From: Epiperipatus broadwayi
Lineage: Eukaryota > Onychophora > Udeonychophora > Euonychophora > Peripatidae
DNA length: 64,000 nt
NCBI GenBank assembly: GCA_028023455.1
Contig: JAQFVV010000031.1
Location: 7,800,093 to 7,864,092, forward strand
Reading direction: 5' to 3'
Under the pieces are notes generated by a model that was not told the origin of the DNA, searched no databases, and saw only the letters and a program-made list of their open reading frames with translations. A program made the position numbers and the translations under genes. The first letter of the stretch is position 1; each line of letters starts with the position of its first letter. Positions 11,517 to 22,560 of the stretch are shown here, one piece after another.

Positions 11517-12815
11517 ATGACAAAAATTAAACATTACAATTCAAAAACAATAAATATAATAAGTATATAAGTATACTAAAATGATACAAAATAGTTGACC
11601 ATCATCAAAATTAATAAACATATGCACAAAAAAATATAGTAAATAAAAAAATAATATTTGAATATAATGTTACCCTTTTTTAAAACAATTGCTTAATTAT
11701 TTCATAATACACAAAACTATCTAATGCAATTTCTTTATTATTGAGTTTAATTTGTATGCTAGTAATTTATATTTCACTCTTTTTTAAATTAATAACTCTG
11801 AAACATTTTTGTAAAATCTAAATAAAAGACACACTAAATAAATAACGTTATCGCCTATATTTCATTATTTTTAATTGTTGTAGGCTTACAAATAGCTAAG
11901 TTTCTTAACTTATCTTTTCAAACATTAATTAATTAATTAATTAATTTTTATGAGCTGAAAAAATGTTCAGCTAGGCAAATAATACTAATATCTTCATTCT
12001 GATTAATTTCAATGTCTATATCATAGGAAATTACAAAGCAGTAACAGCTCATAAAGTCAAATTTTGTTACTTTTTGAATTTTTTGGATTTAAACACTTCC
12101 ATACTTATTTCAGAAGACATACTTAGAGTTGATATTTCTCAGTACCTTTATATAATTGAGATTGATGGCGATATATTTATAAAAGAGAATATACATTTTA
12201 ATTCCAATTATTTTAGATTCATAACATATCTTTTATATACAATAATACATTTATTGATTATTTTATTATGTTCGTTATAAACAATAATGTTACATCATGA
12301 GTTAAATTAGAACCTATATTTTCATCACATGATCACCGTTTTATTAATTTTCCAATATATGTAATTTTATTTAAATTACAAAACATTATCACTTAGCCAT
12401 AAACATTATTGTAGTAATAATATATGACATTTTATTATAGTTTTCTTACTTTCTAACAACTTGATTATTATAACTATTTGTTTTTTCATGATACACTTAT
12501 ATATATATATATAATAAAATTATGTCTTTCTTTCACGTATGATTTTTACAAATTATCTTTATAATAGTTTCCTGTGATTTTTTTTTTTTTTTTGTAAATT
12601 GTCCATATTCCAATATCTTGTTATATAATTCATTAATATATTTTATATATTTCAAAATATATATTTATTAAAGTTGTAAATTAGTCTAAATGGGTACACC
12701 TTTTTACATTTCTTTTTTTTATTTTTTGCAAATATATTATGATGTTTCCATGTAGCAAGATATATTTCTTTACATTGATTACTATCAATTAGATTTCTGT
12801 CTTTCATTTTAGAAA
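11516..12815. other. AT-rich DNA, no gene seen
   Basis: Contains short (TAAT)n near 11930 and T runs. The open frame 12074-12280 has no recognisable motif. Confidence 0.55.
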
Positions 12816-12819
12816 TTAA

Positions 12820-12822
<3 letters not shown>

Positions 12823-12917
<95 letters not shown>

Positions 12918-12968
12918 TATTATTATTATTATTATTATTAATATTATCATCATCATAATTATTATTAA

Positions 12969-13023
<55 letters not shown>

Positions 13024-13024
13024 G
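12823..13024. repeat. (ATT)n trinucleotide microsatellite
   Basis: About 200 bases of ATT repeats with scattered substitutions, followed to ~13190 by diverged trinucleotide repeats (TTG, TAC, TGC types). The long Asn or Ile open frames across it come from the repeat. Confidence 0.95.
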
Positions 13025-13568
13025 TTCTTGTTGTTGTTGTTGTTATTACTACAATTACTATTACTACTGCTACTGTTATTGCTACCACTGCCATAACTAC
13101 TACTATTGCTATTACCACTACTATTAATATTACCTCTACTATTACAACTATGAGTACTACTACTACTACTATTACTATTATGATTATTATTTATATTATA
13201 TTTAAACAATATACATTGTTGACCAAAAATTGTGTTGTTTTACAAAAGTTTTGCTAGGATTACAAAAGCATTTCAATTATAATTGTTATGTTATAAATTA
13301 AAGTGATACAGTTTACAGTAATACTGACATGAGTTTAATCAAATGGTGGTTATTTTATAAATCTGGTTAATATAGCTATTTACATTGTAATTATATTAAC
13401 CTATAATTTATATTATACAATGAAGAATAGGTGTGGAATTGGTAATTATAAAGGATTGCCATTAATGATACTATATTGCCCAGCATTTCCTGATGTACAT
13501 ATAAATATTACAAAATAATTTTTAATAAATTAGCTAAAATTAATATCATTTTTGTAAATGAGGCTGAG
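13025..13568. other. Diverged trinucleotide tail, then AT-rich DNA
   Basis: Positions 13025-13190 hold imperfect TAC/TAT triplets. The rest shows no feature up to the antisense RTE copy. Confidence 0.5.
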
Positions 13569-13569
13569 A

Positions 13570-14164
13570 TCATCACCATCAACCATTATCAATCCACTGC
13601 AGAATGAATGTCTCTCCAAGTTCATTCAATCTTTTCTGATCTTTAGTTTTTCTTCCACATCTGCACACTTTCTTATTTTATCCATCCATCTCATATGTGG
13701 TCTCTTCCTGAATCTTTTAAAATCTCTTGGTATCCAGTTTAAGATTTCAATTATCCATTTATTATCACCACTTTTGAAATATGTCCAGCCCAATTCCACT
13801 TCAGACATTTAATTTTTTTAATGAGGTCAATAACACCTGTTTGTTATCTTATCTATATATTGTGTTTTGATCTCTTTTTGTTACTCCTAACATGAATCAC
13901 TCCATATTTCTTTGAGTGGGCTGAAGTCTCTGTGTTGCTCTTCTATTAAGTGTTTATGTCTCAGTTTTATACATTTCTTAAAAACCTTCATTTTCAAACA
14001 CATAGGCATATTTTCTTTTAGTATCAAGTTATTTTAGCAAAAGCAACCAATCAAGTTTAATTCTATGATTAACATCATCGTTTATGTTTTCATCTGTATT
14101 AATAATATGCCCAAATTATATTGTAATTGTTAACTTCTTCTATCTTTATTTTTATATTTTGAGA
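13570..14164 (-). mobile_element. RTE-type LINE, copy 3, 3'-end fragment
   Basis: The minus strand matches the last ~600 bases of copies 1 and 2, from the RT thumb region (ttttgagcaaatc-type sequence reduced to 'atattttgag' near 14155) to the C-terminal tail and the 3' GATGAT repeat at 13570-13580. The C-terminal motif survives partly as a 60-codon frame (13626-13808) with EILNWIPRD and MRWMDKIRKC. It is more diverged than copies 1 and 2, so it is an older 5'-truncated insertion. Its 5' end abuts (TA)n at 14165. Confidence 0.9.

Positions 14165-14243
<79 letters not shown>
14165..14243. repeat. (TA)n microsatellite
   Basis: Near-pure (TA)n broken once by tttgtaa. It borders both the RTE fragment and the inverted-repeat element. 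Confidence 0.95.
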
Positions 14244-14245
<2 letters not shown>

Positions 14246-14262
14246 CAAGCATAAAGCTAAAC

Positions 14263-14975
14263 TAATCAATATATAATTAAAATTACCCCAAATCCAAAAT
14301 TCAACCAGACCAGCAAAAAATAATATTAAAAGACAACCAAAGGTTTCACTGCTACAAGCAGACTTCTCAAGTGTAAAGAACTACAAAAACTACACAATAT
14401 ATATAATATTAAACATTACCCACAAATCCATTCACTTCCCATCCAACCTTAATATTAAAAGAACTCTTAAATAAGTTAATTGCTTCAGAATAATAAATTT
14501 TCAATAATAATAAAGATTCTTTATTTTTTGTTTATTTTGTAAGAAAGTCTAGATAGGTCAGAGTAGTTTGAGTTTAAATGGAAGAATAAAGGTTCACAAA
14601 AATAGAGTTAAAAAATAGATATCTTAGTTCTGCTTTGTATGTTCATGAAAAGATACTGGCTACACTATTCATTTTGATGAAGTTAAGGTTGTCTTCTTTG
14701 AGAGAAATGAAATCAAAAGAATTAAAGAATCTTTATTACTGAAAATTTATTATTCTAAAACAATTAACTTATTTAAGAGTTCTTTTAATATTAAGGATGA
14801 ATGGGAAGTGAATGGATTTGTGGGTAATGTTTAATATTATATATATATATATATATATATTGTGTAGTTTTTGTAGTTCTTTACACTTGAGAAGTCTGCT
14901 TGTAGCAGTGAAATCTTTGGTTGTGTTTTAATATTATTTTTTTGCTGGTCTGGTTGAATTTTGAATTTGGGGTAA

Positions 14976-14990
<15 letters not shown>
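14263..14990. mobile_element. Long inverted-repeat element F with degenerate hammerhead-like motif
   Basis: Arms 14263-14520 and 14725-14990 are inverted copies of each other with few differences, separated by about 200 unique bases. Both outer ends run into (TA)n. Each arm contains a motif resembling a hammerhead: TTGAGAA in place of CTGANGA, stem CTGC/GCAG with loop TTGTA, then GAAA and a short stem III (right arm 14883-14925). In the right arm ACAC and GTGT could form stem I. The same two core changes (C3 and G8) occur in both arms, so a ribozyme is uncertain. No protein is encoded. Confidence 0.6.

Positions 14991-15042
<52 letters not shown>
14984..15042. repeat. (TA)n microsatellite ending at TGTAACC
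   Basis: Two (TA)n blocks separated by tttta. The right end meets TGTAACC at 15043, the same junction type as at 7463. Confidence 0.9.
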
Positions 15043-15049
15043 TGTAACC

Positions 15050-16326
15050 AAATGCTTTTTTGGCACTTGGTTTCATTTAACATTATTTATGCATGAAATT
15101 GATGTTATTCTTTAGAAAAAGAAAAAATAAAAGAAATATCTGGTTAATAAAGTGTGCTATCCCTTTTTTCCTAGGCATGGTTTGTGTGAATAAACAATAT
15201 GTTCGCCAATGCAATATGATGGGTTTTTTTTAAAATGACATAATAATCTAAGTAAGATATTGGTATAAGAGCAAGTTAATATAATTTAAAACAATTATAA
15301 TAAACTGTATTTAGTTCTAAAATGGTTATATAAAGAAAAAAAAACCGTAAATGTCAATTAGTAATTGTTAAGATAGTATTGTTTTAAAAAGGCAACTTCT
15401 GATGAATTTATTTTTGAAGAAAATAATTTCATGGGTAATTATAATCACAGATATATTATTGTTGGTTTGAATGTATTTATTATTTTCATTTATTAAACAG
15501 TTTCATAATACATTTTAAATAATATTGAAAACCACATGATTCTAATAAATTATACATTTTTTTTCTTGTTTATGCTGTAATCAAATGATTTTTGGTAGAG
15601 GTCTATAGGGTCAAAGGAATGACTCAATTCATTTATTTTTTATATAGTCTGCTTCTGTTCTTCAGAGTTAACGGTGCTAAATTTTGCAACATTATTATTT
15701 TCTAATTTTGAGAAAATAAATTTGTAATATACTGGAAGTTCTACCTACAATGTTTGAGTAAAAACGTTGGTACGACATTCTGTATTTATGCTATCTCTAC
15801 AATTTAAAATTTTATGCATTATTAATTATCATGTCTTGATAGTTAGATTTTTTTAAAAACAGAACTAAAAATGAAGGAATTAACCAAAAGTATCAAACCA
15901 AATTCTTGTTATATCTAAAGTAAGGAAAACAAATGTTTTTTTTTTTTTTTTCAAGTTAGAACTAATTATTTAATGACTTATTCTTCTTTGTTAATATTTT
16001 CCTGGTATAAAAAAAAATAAAGGAAATATTAGAAAGAAAAGAAATAGAAATATTTTCCTGCATTTTTTTAAAAAAAATATCATCTGCTTTTGTAAAAAAA
16101 AAAAAGGTGTTTTATACATTGGATTATATTTGGCTCATTAATAATTATCTAGGGAGAAAGATTTTGAAAAGAAAAATAATAATAAATTATATACCTGCAT
16201 ATTTTAAAGAAAAAAACAATTATTTGACATAAATGTGAAAATTAAATATACATGCATTCTTTGAAAAAAAAACTATTTGAAAGTAAAGTGCTAAAATTAT
16301 AAAAGACAACTTAATAATATCTTTAT
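15050..16326. other. AT-rich DNA, no gene seen
   Basis: Several A and T homopolymers. No repeat family or coding signal was recognised. Confidence 0.55.
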
Positions 16327-16534
16327 ACTTATATAAAGCTAAAGCTTTAGTACATGCACCTTGGATGCTTAATTTTAGCAAGAGAGACCTCTACAAATCA
16401 CAACACAAGATTCGACTTTATAAAGATAAGAGGGACCCTCTTATCTATAATCTATTTTTCTTAATTATATAGGTCTCTCTTGCTAAAATTAAGTATTCAA
16501 GGTGCATGTACTAAAGCTTTATCCTTATATAAGT
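16327..16534. repeat. Foldback repeat with 64-bp arms
   Basis: Arms 16327-16390 and 16471-16534 are inverted copies with a few mismatches, joined by an 80-base spacer that itself contains the palindrome ataagagggaccctcttat. It may be a small inverted-repeat transposon or a folded structural RNA. No target duplication was seen. Confidence 0.8.
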
Positions 16535-16885
16535 ATTATGTGCTGACATTGCACTTAATAAAAATTAATATTAATAATATCTTTAGTGAATTAAAAATAA
16601 AATTAGATTGTGTTTTATATTGTGTGTATAATGGAATCCTTGTAGCTTCATTCATTCTCTAATTCAACTGCAGTTATTAAAATACCAATCTCCAGAAAAG
16701 TGCACATCTTCAATGTTTTAGTCTTCAAATAATGTGTATGTTTATCATCAATGTTAAAATATTCATTTTTTTAGGATCCAGATTTTTATCATTATAATAC
16801 AACTGGAAATTAAGCTTTGTTTCTACTACATTTTCTTACATGTTTATTATTATAATTGCTAAAAAAATGTGTTTATTACTTTCAG

Positions 16886-16966
16886 TGTTTTGTAGACTGT
16901 GACTGGATGGAAACTCTTCAGTTGGATACACAGCTCAGCAGAGAAATAGTTCTGCTAATGAGATAA
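16886..16966 (+). CDS. Possible last coding exon of an unidentified gene
   Basis: An acceptor-like sequence, 'ttactttcag', ends at 16885. The following 81 bases are open in one frame for 26 codons and then reach TAA at 16964-16966. The segment is clearly less AT-rich than its surroundings and the peptide (CFVDCDWMETL... ending IVLLMR) has ordinary protein composition. The following kilobases would then be 3' UTR. No upstream exon was found and the protein was not recognised. A chance splice-like site remains quite possible. Confidence 0.3.
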   Translation, partial: CFVDCDWMETLQLDTQLSREIVLLMR

Positions 16967-19900
16967 TGTGCATTTATTTATTTAATATTTTTTTAAAAAG
17001 AAAAAAAAACTAATGGGTTAAAATTAATTTTGTTTTATAATATTAATGTATGTTAAAGTTAATATTTGTTGCATAATATTTTAAAGATCTTGTAATGACA
17101 AGTGTATATCTTACTATCATTACTTTGGGTTAAGTTTGTATTTAATATGAAGTGATACCTATGAAATATATTTGATTTATTACATGCAACTGGAGATATG
17201 AACTTTGCCTGCTAAGTATCTGAAGAAAAATGTTATATTTTTAATGGGTAAAACAGTACTTTAAATTTATCAGAAGTAACTATATAAAAAAAATGCTTCG
17301 ACAATATATCTATTGTTTAAAGTCAACATAATTTATATTATATTAATTAAGTAATTTATTAACAATTATTCTTTAATAGAATGTCCACTTTATGTTAGTT
17401 TAAGCTTATATGCTATACATTGCTGTTGAATATTCCTTCATTGGAATTAAATTTATTATACTTTTCTGCATGTATGTACAGTTATGCAGGGTTGAGACAT
17501 GTGTATTTTAATTCTTTGATTCAGATATTGATTGAAGTATACATTTTAATATAAGTTTATTATTATTAGTGTGTTTTGCTTTCTTGCCTAAGTGTAGAGT
17601 TGGTATATGTTTAATATCAGCATTTTTAATATTTATAATGTATTTTGTTTTGTGGGATGGAGATGCTTTCCCCAAAATACTTTATTTTTCATGAGAGGAT
17701 TAGTTTTGATATAGTGTTAGAATACGTTTGGTAGTCAATGTGATTGGGTCTCATGAAAAAGATGATCCAGAGTTTATATAATATTTAGTATACTTAATGT
17801 GTTTTAATACCAAAAGAAGATTATATTTGGTGTGTGTTCCTTTCTTTAGGTGGTGAAATATAATCCACACCTATTCATTTGTATACATGAGAAATAGGCT
17901 AGAAACCACCAAATGCTTCAGTGTAGTATTTTACTCAGCAGACATTAGTTGTTATTTTTGCATTCCTCATGTGAAATTAAATATATCTTTCTTCCATAAA
18001 AGATGCAGATTATTGTGCTCTGTTTAAAAGTTATGGCAAGAATAAATGTTGGATTTGAGGTAATAGTTTCTCAAGGTGGACTTTGTTATCAGTAGTGCCT
18101 TAATAATTGGGATCAATATCTGTATTGTGCTACTGAGCCTTGCTGGTAATTCATAAGCAAACCAATGGAGTAAGCTTAATATAAATTGCATATTTTAAAA
18201 CACTTATTTATTAAGGAAATATTCGATCACAATGTTTTAGTGTTATCAATAGTTAAGAAATATTCTTCACTTGAATTAAGTCATTCATAATTGAAATATT
18301 TATCATAAATTATGTGGACATTAAGTCAAGCATAAAACTGTGAGTGAAACTTTTGATAAATGATCCATACTTAATCATAATTTATCTAATTATAAACCAT
18401 AGCTTGGTTAACTTTATTAGTCATAAATTTAATATTTTAAAATAATTATATTTGAACCCAGCTTATTGTGTTACACAAATAATATGCCATAACTTTTGTG
18501 TATTTCATATTGTAACAGTAATAAAAAAATTAGTTAGCCCTATAATTTAAGGTTAGAGATTTATTTTATAAAGTTTACAAAAATTATGAATCAGTGTAGT
18601 GGTAAATTAGCTGCACATTTTAAGTAGTTACTCCAGTGTACTAGCTGGATTACAAACATATAGGAAATTATTATTTTAATTTATACCCTGTTAGGGGACA
18701 GATTAATGTATTTGTAATATCAATGTTATATTATTTAATCAATTTGTTATTTAAGATTCATTGTCAATTTTTATTTTTTTGTATGCCAAAGTATAAGCAT
18801 GTTTGCAAAATATTTGCAAAACCTTTTTTTGAGTCTTAAATCATTTCAAACATTAGAAATCTTAATATACCAGATAGATAAATGTATGCAGATCTGAACA
18901 TCTCATTTTGATTGTAGTTATTTTACATGGATTGCAAACTTCAGACTAAACATTATGTAATTGTAAAAATGAATTTATTTCCAAGTTATAAACCCTGACT
19001 GCACATTATTCCACTTTCATTTTAGTTAAATTATTGAATTAATTAGTTTTAGTTAATTTATTGTATTATCATGGATGATGGAAGGATACAAAAGGTAACT
19101 GTGTCTTGCTATTATTCTGGCTGAGATACTGGTTAAAAAGGTTGTATTATTCCAAATTTTAGGTAATTATTTAGTTCATTATTGATCATATTTATAACCC
19201 CTTTAAATAATATAGTAGTTGTTATGATATATGAGGACACATTATCTTTTAAGTAAAGTGAATGCTTCCTATAGCCTACCAGAATGTGGTCATGTGTGAC
19301 AGCCCAGTATTGTAGAGTATTTTCTTAAAGTAATCAAAACAACCCTTAGATTATTATTATCATTATCATTATTTCTTACTTAAAAAGTGACCGATTATTA
19401 TGGATATTACAGTTGTGTTGTGGCATAAAAGAGTTTAATATTCAATTGTGCTATATGAAAGGTATTTTCAAATCATATTGGCAAATAATTTATTAAATAT
19501 ATTTTTTTAAAAAACATTAACAAAAATATGAAAATTTATCATTATTATTTAAAGGTGCAAATACTTATAGCCCAGAGAATGTGTTTTTGATAAAGGGGGA
19601 ATGTTAGTTTTATTTTAAATAATTAATTAGAGAATGATTGCAGTTTCTCTCTCTTTCCAATATATTTATTTTACTGATGATAATTTATTTTATGATTTTA
19701 ATTTCTTTCTTTATCTTAACTGCCTATATCGCAGCTGAATTTTTATAACTAACCGACCACTGAGCATAGGCTGTGTTTTTATTTATGAATATATATTCAT
19801 TTAATCAGAGACTCAAAATAATAGTTATTTATTTATTAAGATAGAAATATAATATTTCCAATATTAAATTAGGTTAAAATTAGGATGCATCATTCGATTT

Positions 19901-20371
19901 AGCTAGTTCGATATAAAATGAAGGTTAGAATATATATATTATTTGATTTACAATTATTAAAATGAGAAAATGTACTATTATACTTTTTTTAATGCTGTTA
20001 TTTTCTTTTTACTTTTTAGTCAGTGATAATCTAAAAAAATACCTTATTGATTTTTAAAATGTATAAATTGATTTACCTGTGGGGGAGATCTGATATTGTA
20101 TTTCTCAATCTGTCATGTGACCCAAGTTCTGCAAAATTATTTAAAGCAAGTACAAATAGTGATGTGTATCAGATTAATTATGTTAAACTTTCTATATTTT
20201 AAACGTGCATGGAGGTTAAATGTTAATTTTTAATTATAAAAATAACAAGCTTTAAGTCAAAGAAAACACGATCAATAGAAAGCTAAATTTTCTGCAAACC
20301 TAGCTTGTGATATATAAACCCCATATTTTGTCTCTAATGGCTCTAAGAATGCCCATATTTTATTTCACCAG
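16967..20371. other. Long stretch without genes or recognised repeats
   Basis: About 3.4 kb of relatively unique AT-rich DNA with few microsatellites, unlike the repeat-dense flanks. If the exon at 16886 is real this could include its 3' UTR. No other support was seen. Confidence 0.4.
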
Positions 20372-20429
20372 GATGGAGGAGTTCAACCCGTTACTACAAA
20401 TGGCAGACAACTCAACCTGAACAAAAATG
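20372..20429 (+). CDS. Possible internal exon of an unidentified gene
   Basis: A 58-base segment lies between an acceptor-like 'tatttcaccag' and a donor-like ATG|GTAAAAA. It is open in one frame as DGGVQPVTTNGRQLNLNKN, is about half G+C and stands out strongly from flanks that are about three quarters A+T. Length is not a multiple of three, so it would end in phase 1. No neighbouring exons were identified and the family is unknown. The subfamily A hammerhead element begins 80 bases downstream. Confidence 0.3.
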
Positions 20430-20597
20430 GTAAAAATTCTTCACCATAGTACTTTATAAATCTATTTTAAAAACTTATAATATTTAAATGAACCTAGTTA
20501 TAATGAACAATGAGGATTGCCAATTCCTCTACAAGCTTTATGATAATTGCTTAGCCATAGCGAGCACTTAAAATATCTCCACCAGGAACCCCCCCAA

Positions 20598-20640
20598 ACC
20601 CCTGACCATGGTTTCGTGCTTTGGCACACCTCAGAGAGGT
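20598..20640 (-). ncRNA. Hammerhead ribozyme, type I, subfamily A (one core change)
   Basis: Minus strand: stem I ACCTCT/AGGGGT, core CTGAGGT (A9 to T), stem II GTGC/GCAC with loop CAAA, GAAA intact, palindromic ACCATGGT and the GTC cleavage triplet. All three stems are complementary. Only A9 departs from consensus. Confidence 0.78.
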
Positions 20641-20923
20641 GTCAGGGTAGATTCAACAATAGATCTAAAAATACCAACCCAAAGCCAAGCACTTATCTAA
20701 AAGTTATCTATTGAGTGGAAAATCTGAAATTTTCAGACATGTCTTCAAACCCAGCTATCCAATTCAAGTAGCTATATAGGGCTGATATATCTTCAGCCAT
20801 ACCATATATTAGTAGACTTAGCAATATAAAATTGCATAAGACTTATGGCACTATAAATAGTCAAAATTAGAGTCATAGATCACATGACCCTATCTCTTAA
20901 GCTTGCAAGTTATAAACAATGAC

Positions 20924-20966
20924 ATCTCTCTGAGGAGTGCCAAAGCACGGAACCATGGTCAGGGGT
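20924..20966 (+). ncRNA. Hammerhead ribozyme, type I, subfamily A (one core change)
   Basis: Stem I ATCTCT/AGGGGT (two G-U pairs), core CTGAGGA, stem II GTGC/GCAC with loop CAAA, then GGAA instead of GAAA (A13 to G), palindromic ACCATGGT, GTC triplet. Cleavage would fall after C20960 if active. Confidence 0.78.
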
Positions 20967-21342
20967 TTGGGGGGTTCCTGATGGAGATATTTTAAGTGCT
21001 GTCTCTGGATAAGCATTTATCATAAAGCTTGTAGAGGTATTGGCATTCCTCATTGTTTATAACTTGCAAGCTGGAGAGATAGGGACGGGTGATCTATGAC
21101 TCTAATTTTGACTATTTATAGTCTCTGCCATAAGTCTTATGCAATTTTATGTTGCTAAGACTACTAATATATGGTATGGCTCAAGATCTATCAGCCCCAT
21201 ATAGCCGTTTAAGTTGGATAGCTGGATTTGAAGACATGTACATGTCTGAAAACTTCAGATTTTCCACTCAATAGATAACTTTTAGATAAGTGCTTGGCTT
21301 TGGGTTGGTATTTTTAGATCTAGTGTCTGAACCTATCCTGAC

Positions 21343-21385
21343 ACTTCTTTGAGGAGTGCCAAAGCATGAAACCATAGTCAGGGGT
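21343..21385 (+). ncRNA. Hammerhead ribozyme, type I, subfamily A (decayed)
   Basis: Stem I ACTTCT/AGGGGT, core TTGAGGA (C3 to T), stem II GTGC/GCAT with loop CAAA, GAAA intact, stem III ACCATAGT, GTC triplet. The C to T changes in the core and in GCAT-GAAA leave the fold possible but activity doubtful. Confidence 0.7.
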
Positions 21386-21552
21386 TTGAGAGGGGTTTCT
21401 GATGGAGGTATTTTAAGTGCTCACTCTCACTAATCATTTATCATAAAGCTTGTAGAGGAATTGGCAATCCTCATTGTTTATAACTTGCAAGCTTAAGAGA
21501 TAAAGTCATGTGATATATGACTAATTTTGACTATTTATAGTTATAATGAACA

Positions 21553-22083
21553 TTCATTAAATTATAAATTCTCAGTTACTTAAAATTCTTGTTAAAATAA
21601 AATCTCTACATGGTAACTTTAACAGTCTTGCCTATAAATGTATTTTTTAAATAATTTTTTCTGTAATTGTAATCACTTATTAATTTAACTTTTCTATAAT
21701 CTGTGGTCATGCGTAGTTTCTATTCTAATTATTTTATTTCAAAAAATTCGTAAGTTATGATATACCATTATTTCACAGCAGAGAATAATTAATTTAATAA
21801 ATTTTTGGGAAAGACAATTAGAAGTTTTCTGGTGCACTGTTTTCATTGCTTTTTAGGTGATGTAAATTATTGCTTTGAAATCTATTCTAAGAGATAACAA
21901 CAGATTGTTATGCCCTTGTTTTTATCTATATTTAATTACTTAATATATATTAGTCTGTTATTAAGGTTTGTGAATTATTATTATATCTCTTATTTAAGTA
22001 ATGGCCAGGGATGATCTCTCAGGTATATTTGTAAATGTATAACACCTGAAATGTGCAGTCTCCTCCCTAGTTTAATCATAAAA
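21553..22083. other. AT-rich DNA, no gene seen
   Basis: No repeats or coding signals recognised. Confidence 0.5.
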
Positions 22084-22560
22084 ATATATTGTAACCTTAA
22101 TAAAAAGAGAGATGGGAAGTGCATAGAGAAAATCAGAATGTGAGAGAGAAGAGGGAGATGAGAGGATAAGAGAGAAAGAAATCAAAAGAGACAGAGAAGA
22201 GAAAAGAAGAAAAAAATTAGCCAATTGCAACCCAGGGAAGAGAAAGATGGAGTGAGAATAGAGGATGGGAAGGGAGAGAAGGGAAAGGAAAAGAAGGAGA
22301 AGGGAGTCAGAGTGTTGATGATGGAGAAAAGAAAGAAAAAAGATAGTGTAGATGATGAAGATAGAGAGAGAGAAATTAGAGGACAGAAAGAGAAAGGGAA
22401 AAGGAAATCAGAATGTGAGAGAAGAGAGGGAGAAGATGAGAGAATGAGAGAGAGAGGGGAGGATGAGAAGATAAGATAATGAAAAAGCAAAAGAGAGAAG
22501 AGGAAGAGATGGGAGATAAATAAAGATGAGGAATAGAAAATAAATAAATAAATAAATAAT
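22084..22560 (+). repeat. Purine-rich (GA) tract with internal duplication, ending in (AAAT)n
   Basis: About 450 bases are overwhelmingly A and G on the plus strand. A segment of ~35 bases beginning 'aaatcagaatgtgagaga' occurs at 22129 and again at 22405. The tract ends in (AAAT)n at 22538-22559. Open frames across it encode Arg/Lys/Glu- or Ser/Leu/Phe-rich simple sequence and are not genes. Such tracts can adopt triplex DNA. Confidence 0.85.

Larger units (their letters stand above)
20510..21537. mobile_element. Hammerhead retroelement, subfamily A, long inverted-tandem copy
   Basis: This 1.03-kb element is flanked by a perfect 15-bp direct repeat (tagttataatgaaca, 20495-20509 and 21538-21552), a target-site duplication that may include a few bases shared with the element. 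20510-20918 is antisense. From about 20919 the sequence is sense and repeats with a period of about 419 bp (hammerhead cores at 20930 and 21349). The sense half starts almost exactly at the 5' edge of a hammerhead. The 3' end, 'gactattta', is the same as in the copy at 5977-6277. No coding capacity is visible, so it is presumably non-autonomous. Confidence 0.85.

Noticed and set aside
12652-13209. 185-codon poly-Asn and 100-codon poly-Ile open frames
   Set aside because: They are translations of the (ATT)n microsatellite and its diverged tail, with no other protein-like sequence.
14881-15115. Open frames with Tyr-Ile repeats (also at 42696 and 53341)
   Set aside because: They cross (TA)n tracts; the Tyr-Ile repeats are TATATA translations.
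15399-15425. CTGATGA followed by GAAG near 15400 (also CTGATGA near 46137)
   Set aside because: No stem II between the two blocks and no stem I or III complementarity.
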